64,000 nt of DNA, from NCBI RefSeq assembly GCF_954871325.1, contig NC_088775.1, positions 37,921,561 to 37,985,560 of the forward strand. Reading direction: 5' to 3'. Position numbers and translations under genes: made by a program. Source of the DNA: Gordionus sp. m RMFG-2023. Its lineage: Eukaryota; Nematomorpha; Gordioida; Chordodea; Parachordodidae. This document shows, piece after piece, positions 55,871 to 64,000 of the stretch. The notes under the pieces were generated by a model. The model made no database searches. It was not told the DNA's origin and was given only the letters and a program-made list of their open reading frames with translations. Every line of letters begins with the position of its first letter. Within the stretch, counting starts at the first letter, position 1.

Positions 55871-58564
55871 TATTATATCGATTAAGTTTAAAAACAATAA
55901 TGAATTTTATTTGTAATTCTTTTGTATATATATACATTTATTATATAATTATCAAATTTAACTTCTAATAATATGCAATTTGATTAATCTCGATGATATA
56001 ATATTAAATGTAGGAAAGTTTAATATTGTATTATAAATATAATATTCAAATTATAACCTATTAAAATATATAAGATATTAAGATATAACATATCTTATTT
56101 CCCACCAAGTTATTATCTTCTATCAATCTTTTTGCTTACCAAATTCAAGTTCATCTATCTCCTAACTTTATGTCATTTGTTTTTAGTACGTTTTTGTTTT
56201 TTTCTTCTTCCCTTTTCCGTGATTGTGGTGGCGGATCGACATCTTTATTTAATTGTTCCCACCATATATAATGTCTCGTAATGGATTTCATTGATGTATT
56301 AACCGGATCTTTTTTTAAAATACCGTCATAATTTTCTATTTCATCTATTCTTGTTCTAAAAGCTTGTAATTCTGGTGTTCTTAAAATTGGATCTTTTGCG
56401 GTTTCATCTTTGAGTTCTTAGAGAGATGTGTCATAAGTAAGATTTCTTATATATTTCACTGTTTTATTTTCGCTTGTTATTTTATCATCATTTTTCTCTA
56501 TTGGGTTTCGCGATAAAGCATCTGCAATTATATTATTAGCGCCATTCTTGTACATTATATCAAAATCATATGCAGATAATTTATAAGCCCAACGTAATAA
56601 TCTTTGGTTTGATAATGAGCTTAAATCTCTGTTATTACCATATATTTTTATTAAGTCCGTTCGTATTTTAAATTTTCGTCCAAACAAATAGTTATGAAAT
56701 TTTTCTACAACGTTTATTATTGCTTTGGCTTCTTTGAATTCTTCAAACGTTGGTAGAATGTGATAGTCTGAAGTTTTACGTACCATTACCATTGGACTAC
56801 TCCAGGTCACTCTTGTTGTTGATGGATCTATTTTCTTTATAATATTATTTTCTTCCAAACGTCTCAGTTCATTTTCAATTTCTACTTTTAAAGGCAACGG
56901 TAATCTTCGAACTGGCAGTGCTAGTTTTGTATTTTCTTCCAATTGTAGTTTTACTGGTTCGATATCTTTTATTAATCCTAATTTATTATCAAACACCGTA
57001 GCGAATTTTTTATATAGTTTGTCAATATTCACGTTACCATTAACATTATTATTATTATTATATTTATTGTTAATTATATTAATTTTTACATTTTTTGGTA
57101 ACGATAGATCAAATTCTATAGTCCATTGAAATCTAAATAGTGCTGCATCATTTATTTTTGTAACTAATAGCGGAAGCCATTTTATTTTATCATCTAAGTG
57201 CACTTTTACATAAGCTTCGCCCATAATTTTTATTCTATTATTTCCATATGTAGGAGCTCTAGCCATTCTAAGTTTTGGCCTCCCAATTTTTTTCCATATT
57301 GTTGCATTAATGATGGTTACTGCTGAACCTGTATCATATTCCATTTTAATTTAGTGATTGTTTATTAAACTGTAATTGTTGGGTTATGTCTATATTTGTA
57401 GACTTTTCTTATTGAGAAATTTGAATCGTCGTCGTTACTATTGTAATTTGTACCGTGAATTTTTCCTCAAGTTTTACAACACACGGCAAAGTGGTTTGGT
57501 TTCTTACATTTGTTGCACGTTTTTCCATATGCTGGACAATTCCGAATTGCATGAAAACGATTACAAAAATAACACGGTTTATTTTTATTATTATTATTAT
57601 TTGTGTGGTATAAATTACCATTATCATTTTGTTATTACCGATTATAATTATCATTATACTGGATTATTATTATCATTTTGATTTAATCGTTAATTATTAT
57701 CATTATGTTTATTCGACTCTTTGATTTTATAAACCATTTTAGTAGTATTATTTATCGCTAAAGCCATTTCTACAACTTTGTTTAAGCTTAACGGTTGATC
57801 TTCATCTTAAATGTCTAAGTATCGTAAACGTAGTTCTTTACCTAGTTATGTCATCTTTAGTCCAGCGATTAATTGATCGCGAATTCTTAGTTCTACATTA
57901 TCTTCAAATTCGCATCTTCGGGCTAGCTCCTTTATAGTTTTTAAATAACTCAAAATGGATTCGGTAGGCCCGCGATTTAATCTAATGAAATCAATTCTAG
58001 ATGCCAGAACAGTTCTTCCATCTTTATAAAGTTGTTTTGCAATTTTGCATATAATTGCCCATATTTTTTTTGGGAATAGTAATTTTTTAATCAGTTATAA
58101 TATTTATTCCTCCATAAGCTATAAATAATTTTTTCAAAGTGACATCAGTTTGAGGAACATTTTTAACATTCAGTATGTATTTTATGTAGTCTATAGTCGT
58201 CAATAGAACATTCATCTTTTTTTTTTAAATTCCTGTAATAATTTTATCCATAATTTCTAAACAAATCTATTATTATTTTTTTTTATAAACAGAAAAAATT
58301 TTTTATAATTCTAAATAACATTTAACTTGACCGAAGACCGAAAAACCGCGCGACTTTTTTTTTTACCTCGTCGCCAAATATTATATCGATTAAAGTTTAA
58401 AATAATAATGAATTTTATTTGTTTTTTGTATATATATATATACATTTATATAATTATCAAATTTAACTTCTAATAATATGCAATTTGATTAATCTCGATA
58501 ATATATATTAAATGTAGGAAAGTTATAATATTGTATTACAAATATAATATTCAAATTATAACCT
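55871..58564 (-). mobile_element. Shortened Ty3/Gypsy element with both LTRs
   Basis: LTRs of about 186-189 bp at 55871-56059 and 58379-58564 are clearly alike, with scattered differences. On the minus strand a primer-binding-site candidate TGGCGACGAGG adjoins the upstream LTR (about 58366-58376). Parts: gag (about 58300-57620) with zinc knuckles (about 57600-57480, CYFCNRFHAIRNC and CNKCKKPNHFAVCC, K02A2.6-like), the start of protease (near 57340), an RT N-terminal part (about 57000-56790) and an RNase H tail (about 56760-56500, IADALSRNP). At 2.7 kb it is far shorter than the family norm. Broken in several places; of middling age. Confidence 0.8.
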
Positions 58565-58624
58565 TTAAACTCGAAAAATATTATACTGTACATACCAATA
58601 CTTAACAAATTTTAATGTCTTCAT

Positions 58625-58760
58625 CAGAGTTGTTAAAGTATCTAGATACAAAAATATGGTATCGGTCTATGTATCTAGATACATTTTTATAAAAAATATA
58701 AATATTTTTGAAGTATCTGTCTTTAGATACTTTTTAAAATACATTTTTATATACTTTTAT
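58625..58760. repeat. Solo hAT terminus with GTATCTAGATAC motifs
   Basis: Begins CAGAGTTGTTAAAGTATC and contains GTATCTAGATAC twice plus later GTATCTGTCTTTAGATAC. The motif matches that inside the terminus at 16921. No second end was found, so a truncated copy. Confidence 0.6.
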
Positions 58761-59225
58761 TTAATCCTTTTTTATACAAAAAATAAAATTATTTGAATGC
58801 AAAAAACATTTTTATTTAATTTAGATAAATATATATTAAAAATATTAATAAAAATATATACAATATATATAAAATATTAAAACTTATATTTATAAAAAAT
58901 ATATAAATATTCATTTTTTTCCATTTAAATCTATAGATATCAGTCAAGATTGTGAAGGATATTTGGTCACAGATTTAAGTAGCAACAATTTTTTTTTTGT
59001 TTACATTAATAACTATTTAATTTAACTAGTATATTGGAGTATACTAGGACAAATTATAATTGTGTTTTTTGACTAAAAGTAAAATTATTATAATTAGTGA
59101 ATTTTCAAAACAATTTTACCTATTTATTAACTAGTTAAGTATTTACTAACTATAAATGCAAAATATGGTAAAATATAATTTTTAAATTTTTTTAAATTTT
59201 ATATGATAATAACTGAGTTTTAAAA
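58761..59225. other. AT-rich stretch, nothing recognised
   Basis: No coding or repeat signal. Confidence 0.45.
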
Positions 59226-60015
59226 TATTCGGTCAGGTCAGGTTGTTGAAATAAATTTTTTTAAGGCCTGGTTTATTTTTAAAAAAAATTATACGGGCAG
59301 GTCCGTATATCCGAGTAGGCGGGCTCGGGTCGGGTTATAGAGGCCACCCGACCCGAGAATTAAATATTAGAAATATCCTCAATAATCATTTTGTTTCATC
59401 GAAATGTCAATCATAATCGCATGTGATTTTTCATTTATTAAAGTAATTTCGTTTTCTCAAGTTAACAATTTCCTGTGATTTGTATTATTGTGATTTGTGA
59501 CTAGTTAAAATTATTACTTATATACATCATATTCTATCAGGTTATATAAAAAGTTATACTCAATTTTTAAACTTTATTTGGCAATTGATAATAGTCTACT
59601 TATGGGTGTTAAAATATTTATATTTAAGGTGGCAATATGTGAATAAAAACACTTAAATATTAATTTTTACTATATAAAACGGTAGTTGTAGAAATATATA
59701 TCTATAGAGGAGAAATATAAGAGCCTTAATGGATATTAAAAAAAAATTAGATATGGATATTAAAAATGTGATGACTGGGATATTTGTATAAAAAAATTTA
59801 ACAGGCCGGGGCAGAATTTTTGGAAAATTTTAACGGACGGGGACTGCTTTTTATACATTTTTACGAGCTAGGCTAATTTTCTTAAAATTATAAAGGTATG
59901 GTTGGCAAATGTTTTTAAATATTATAATAGGCCGGGCCTAGCAAAAAATATAACGAACTGAGCCGGGAAATTTGGGCCGAATTAGCCAAAGTGGGCCGGG
60001 CTTTGCAGACATCTA
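59226..60015. repeat. Region with GGCCCGG/CCGGGCC motifs at both sides
   Basis: The left part has GGGCTCGGGTCGGGTTATAG and CACCCGACCCGAG. The right part has GGCCGGGCCTAGC, GAGCCGGG and GGGCCGGGCTTTGCAGAC, which inverted resembles a hAT-type end (GTCTGCAAAGCCCGGCCC). AT-rich between. Likely a small hAT-like non-autonomous element related to 15115-15450; exact ends and target duplication unresolved. Confidence 0.45.
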
Positions 60016-60035
60016 CTCTGAATATATGTATAATT

Positions 60036-60195
60036 GAAAAAAAATAAAATAAGAAAAAGGTATAGGTGAAAATCAGTCACGTAAGTGTTGAAAACAAAAT
60101 ATTTTTTATAAAAGAAAAAAAATAAAATAAGAAAAAGGTATAGGTGAAAATCAGTCACGAAAGTGTTGAAAACAAAATATTTTTTATAAAAGAAA
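60036..60195. repeat. 79-bp tandem duplication
   Basis: Two adjacent near-identical copies, each with AGGTATAGGTGAAAATCAGT and GTGTTGAAAACAAAATATTT. Confidence 0.8.
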
Positions 60196-61432
60196 AAAAT
60201 ATAATTAAATAAATAATAACATGATATATATGTAAACTTTTAAATTGAGGGAATTGTTTGATTTCATCGTCTTCTATAACATAAGGCCTAACACCTTTAC
60301 CAAATAAAGATCATTTAAAAAAAATAGTTTGGAAGTTTATAACTTTTAGAAAAAGAAAAATAAGAAGCGCAAAATACGTTAATTTCTGATTTCATTAAAA
60401 ACCACAACTAACTTACCAACTGGTTCCAATGGACCCATTTACAATATCTAATGCAAACTTTCAGGCAGGATGGATAGGTTACTTGAAAAAAATTAACGGT
60501 TACCGCTACAGTTAAAAAAATTTAAGGATTAAGTCACCACGTTACTTCAAAAAATTTTAAGATTACGAATGCCATCATAGAACATTTAACAGTTACAAGA
60601 AGCTCTTCATTATGTGATTAAAAAAATAAGAATATGTGAAAATCGAAAAATTTGATAAAAAAAATTTAATTGATTTTTCGGTAAAGTCTAAAATAAGATT
60701 TAATTATAAACGGGAGTTTATTAATATTTTATTGATTAACTTCATATAAAATAATCAAAGATGTTCAATTTAAACATATTGATAAAAGAACTTAATTTTC
60801 TTAAAAAAATCGTTTTTGTCTTTGGCTTTAGCAAATTGAATAAATTTGCAAATGTAAATAAGGTCTCTATGGAGCAGAGATAGGTAAATTAGCATTGTAA
60901 CGAATAAATATTTATTTGATTATTGGATATTAATGCTGTAACAATGTTTTCAAATTATGGATCGTGATGTAAAATATTTCCAAAAAACATTTTTACCGGT
61001 TGTACCTTGTAAGCTAACGTAAGGTGCAATGTAGTTATAAAAAAGGTAAAAGTGATAATATTTTTAAATGAAACTTTAAATATCTGTTTTTCATTTAAAA
61101 TAATACAATATATAGTATTAAATATTAATCTTCTTCCAATAATACTTTAGTAGTTTTCTTCTAAAATAATAAATTTTTAGAATTCTTGATTCAAATAGAA
61201 AAAGAAACCACTAAATCCCACAACAAAGAGATTTGAATATGAAGAAATATTATTCCCTTAGATTTATTGTTTGGGTTAACCAACAGGCATTCCATTTTTT
61301 ACGTTTTAATGCAATTTTATTTTTAAAAATAATAATTATTTTTTTAAAAATCTTAAAAATGAATTAAAAGGTAACGAAAAACAAACCATGTGTTACATTG
61401 CATAAAAACAAACGGTTATAAAAGCTCATTGT
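60196..61432. other. AT-rich stretch, nothing recognised
   Basis: More than 1.2 kb of non-coding AT-rich sequence with no repeat or terminal structure found by eye. Confidence 0.5.
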
Positions 61433-62094
61433 CAGAGTTGTTAAACACTACTTTTGAAAGTCGCGCGCTACCGCTACCGCTATTTGTCAAAAATGTAGCG
61501 TGCTACCACTATCGCTACTCATCAAAAAAAGGTAGCGCGCTATTAGCTACTATTATTTAAAAGTAGCTTTAGCTACTTTTTATAAAAAAAATTTTGAAAC
61601 AAATTTGTTTTTTTTGTTTATAATGTAATTGTATAGTAAATAATATATAAAAATCAACATTAATAAATATTTAAATATAATTAGTTTTGATTATAAAAAA
61701 ATTTATGTAATAAAAATAAATATTTATGGTAATATTCATTTTATTGCTTTTAATAATAAAATCATTTCAATATTATCATCCCCAAGTCTAAAGCAACGAT
61801 CAGAAAGTATAAGTTTCACCTTACTAAATAATCTCTCAACATTAGCACTTGAGGGCAAGGCAGTATTTAATTTTATATGATTTTTAATATAAGAGAGATT
61901 ATCAGAAATACTCATTTGAGTATTTTTAGATTAAAAAAACGCGTCTAGGGGATTTTCTATTATATTATCTTTAATTTCAAAAAAATTATCAGTGGAAGTC
62001 ATTTTTTTGGTTGTAACGAAGCCATCTTTTTTTGGTATGAGACTATTCAACTTTACCATTATTACGTTGTTCTTTAGCATCATTGGAATTGATC
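61433..62094 (-). mobile_element. hAT element end ('hAT-D') with transposase tail
   Basis: The terminus CAGAGTTGTTAAACACTAC at 61433 is followed by GTAGC/GCTAC motifs (GTAGCGTGCTAC, GGTAGCGCGCTATTAGCTAC) over about 150 bp. Just inside lies a minus-strand hATC domain. The element is cut off on the right by the GCGAA satellite at about 62095. Confidence 0.75.
61736..62000 (-). pseudogene. hAT transposase C-terminus (hAT-D)
   Basis: The minus-strand frame reads EIKDNIIENPLDAFF, a stop, then MSISDNLSYIKNHIKLN, LPSSANVERLFSKVKLILSD, RCFRLGDDNIEMILLLKAIK and a stop at 61736. NVERLFS is the hATC dimerisation core. The rest of the transposase lies beyond the satellite or is lost. One in-frame stop is present near 61930, so it is inactive. 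Confidence 0.8.
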
Positions 62095-62770
62095 GTATCA
62101 GGTCAATTCAGCGAAACTTTTATCGCGAAATACTTTTTCGCGAAACTTTTATCGCGAAGCGAAGGAATTTTATAGCGAAGGTAATATAGCGAAACCAATT
62201 TCGCGAATTTTTTTCCACGAAACATTTATAGCGAAGACAATATCGCGAACTTATTATCGAGAATTTATTTCCGCGAAACCTTAACCGCGAATACTTTATA
62301 GCGAATATATTTTAGCGAAACTTTGATCGCGAACTCGTTATAGCGAATTTATTTCCGCGAAACCTTAACCGCGAATACTTTATAGCGAATACATTTTAGC
62401 GAAACTTTGATCGCGAACTCGTTATAGCGAATTTATTTCCGCGAAACCTTAACCGCGAATACTTTATAGCGAATACATTTTAGCGAAACTTTTATCGCGA
62501 ACTCTTTATAGCTAATTTATTTTCGCGAAACTTTAACCGCGAATACTTTATAGCGAATACATTTTGGCGAAACTTTGCGAACTCATTATCGCGAATTTAT
62601 TTCCGCGAAACCTAAACCGCGAATACTTTAGAGCAAATACATTTTAGCGAAACTTTGATCGCGAACTCGTTATAGCGAAACTTTAATCGCGAACCATTTA
62701 TAGCGAATTTTCTACCGCGAATTGCGAAATTATTATAGCTAGCGCATGACCGCGAAAATTGTGAATTCAT
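62095..62770. repeat. GCGAA satellite: 14-bp submonomers in an 84-bp higher-order unit
   Basis: GCGAA occurs about every 14 bp, alternating TCGCGAA, TAGCGAA and CCGCGAA. CCGCGAAACCTTAACCGCG recurs near 62271, 62355 and 62439, giving an 84-bp period of six submonomers. The edges are diverged. It abuts the hAT-D remnant on the left and a Gypsy fragment on the right. Confidence 0.9.
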
Positions 62771-62879
62771 TTTAAGTGAAATTGATATATTCAATATCAA
62801 TTTACCAACGGAAGTTTCTTAAATCATAAACGCGAATGTTTTAAGAATATTTAATTACATAAACGAAAAATTTAGGGAT

Positions 62880-64000
62880 AAAGCACCCCACTCAAAAAAA
62901 TTACCAGATTTTATGCATTGTCATGTGACTTCCATTAACGATTCTGTAAATTCTTACAGTTTAGCACTTGCATCAAGTATCGAGAAAAAAGAGCATGTCA
63001 CGCTAAAACGAAAGAAATATTCAAAGTATTTATTAAAAGATAAATTACACGATAAAACCACTAAAATTTTACATGAGTGTAATAAAATTGATGTAATACC
63101 CAAGTTTCCAACAAAACATTATCAAGATATAAAAATGAAAAATATTTTAAAAGATAAAAATAGTGAAAAAATCAAATCAAATAATGACAATATAAAAGTG
63201 AAAAATATTTCAAAGGACAAAAATAAGGGAAAATATTCACCCAAAATCAAAAAATACAAATTCGATATATGTAAATTAAAAATATTTCTATAACATCTGG
63301 GACGACGATGTATCAGCACCTCAGATAAAATTAGAAGAAATCGGCAACAAAAAGATTAAGAGACTCGCGATCAAAAGAATTCAACAAATAGTAGCTACCG
63401 AAGAGGGAAAAATTTACAAATTCCAACAAGACTAAACTCACATCCAAGATCACCAACTTCGACTTCGGAAGGAGAAGAAAATGGCCAAACCAGATAGTTA
63501 GAATTTCTATGTTCTCTGTGACACGAAAATAAAAAAAATACTAAACGAATTACATAGTGGTCATCAAGGAATCGTCAGAATGAAAAGTTTAGCCAGGCAA
63601 TATGTATGGTAGCACGGAATCGACCGTGAAATCAAAGAACTATACCGTCAATGCGAATCGTATAATACATGGGCAAACAATCCTCCAAAAGTATAAGATC
63701 ACCAATGGGAGAAACCGACAAGACCATGGCAAAGAATTCATATAGATTTCGCAGGACCGTTCAAAAACACGTGGCTAATATTGGTAGACGCTTTTACCAA
63801 ATGGGTTGAGCTAAAAAGAATGACGACCACATCAGAGAGAACCATGGGGGTATTAGGTGAAATATTTTCTAGATGGGGATATCCGTAATCGTTAGTATCG
63901 GATAACGAACCGCAATTTACTAGTTATTCATTCAAAGAATATTGCAAGAGGCATTGAATAAACCACATAGTAACCCCTTCTTACCACCCGAGCTCCAACG
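62880..64000 (+). mobile_element. Ty3/Gypsy fragment running off the window
   Basis: The plus strand encodes an integrase zinc-binding segment (LHSGHQGIVRMKSLARQYVW, about 63540-63670) and catalytic core (HIDFAGPFKNTWLILVDAF, about 63740-63830; LVSDNEPQFTSY, about 63890), K02A2.6-like. The sequence before 63400 is of unclear origin. It continues past the window edge and has several breaks. No LTR is visible here. Confidence 0.7.
62913..63293 (+). CDS. Unrecognised lysine-rich open frame
   Basis: A 126-codon open frame, strongly basic, with an internal near-repeat (MKNILKDKN, VKNISKDKN). It lies between the GCGAA satellite and the Gypsy integrase fragment. It matches no family I know. It could be a decayed part of that Gypsy element or chance reading in A-rich sequence. 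Confidence 0.25.
   Translation: MHCHVTSINDSVNSYSLALASSIEKKEHVTLKRKKYSKYLLKDKLHDKTTKILHECNKIDVIPKFPTKHYQDIKMKNILKDKNSEKIKSNNDNIKVKNISKDKNKGKYSPKIKKYKFDICKLKIFL

Overview
This window is very AT-rich eukaryotic DNA made almost entirely of transposable elements nested in one another. No complete host gene was recognised; the only host-gene candidate is one short exon-like island (700-807, minus). The mix of families points to an invertebrate, most likely an arthropod: a Harbinger element with a MADF-BESS partner gene, pogo-like and hAT transposons, an RTE LINE, K02A2.6-like Ty3/Gypsy elements, and short GT-AG introns of 43-66 bp. The species cannot be named from the sequence.

Layout. (1) 1.7-5.3 kb, minus: a multi-exon MULE transposase fused to an OTU-type cysteine protease, open throughout except for one in-frame stop. 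(2) 6.9-25.7 kb: a nest. A non-autonomous hAT-like element (7352-25022, exact 8-bp target duplication) sits in another copy of its own family. It contains a large foldback element (8218-20095, arms of ~590-bp repeats, 6-bp target duplication) and a decayed Harbinger element (about 20.7-24.5 kb). The foldback element in turn holds a hAT pseudogene, MITEs and several short repeat-rich elements. (3) 25.9-40.5 kb: old Ty3/Gypsy remains, split by a much younger Ty3/Gypsy element (26641-30775, near-identical LTRs, 5-bp target duplication) and by an RTE LINE (32301-35427, 16-bp target duplication) whose 5' end looks like a tRNA. (4) 40473-54142: a 13.7-kb hAT element, 'hAT-A', with exact 8-bp target duplications and a spliceable five-exon transposase that reads open for about 627 aa. 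Its ends are satellite arrays. A sister hAT foldback, 'hAT-B' (41318-45923), is inserted in it with its own exact 8-bp duplication, and a pogo remnant sits in a transposase intron. (5) 54.2-64 kb: broken Ty3/Gypsy pieces, MITEs, solo hAT ends, a hAT tail and a GCGAA satellite.

The most unusual theme is a set of elements whose ends are built from tandem arrays of short palindromic or inverted motifs. The terminal sequence (TAGTGTTGTTAA or CAGAGTTGTTAA) stays nearly constant while the array motif changes between families: GAGTCG/CGACTC, GGGTCG/CGACCC, GTATCTAGATAC, GTAGC/GCTAC, GGCTC/GAGCC. hAT-A and hAT-B also share an inner ~118-bp repeat centred on TGACAATTGTCA. I read the arrays as transposase-binding arrays that diversified while the cleavage ends were kept. 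That reading is inference; the arrays and termini are directly visible.
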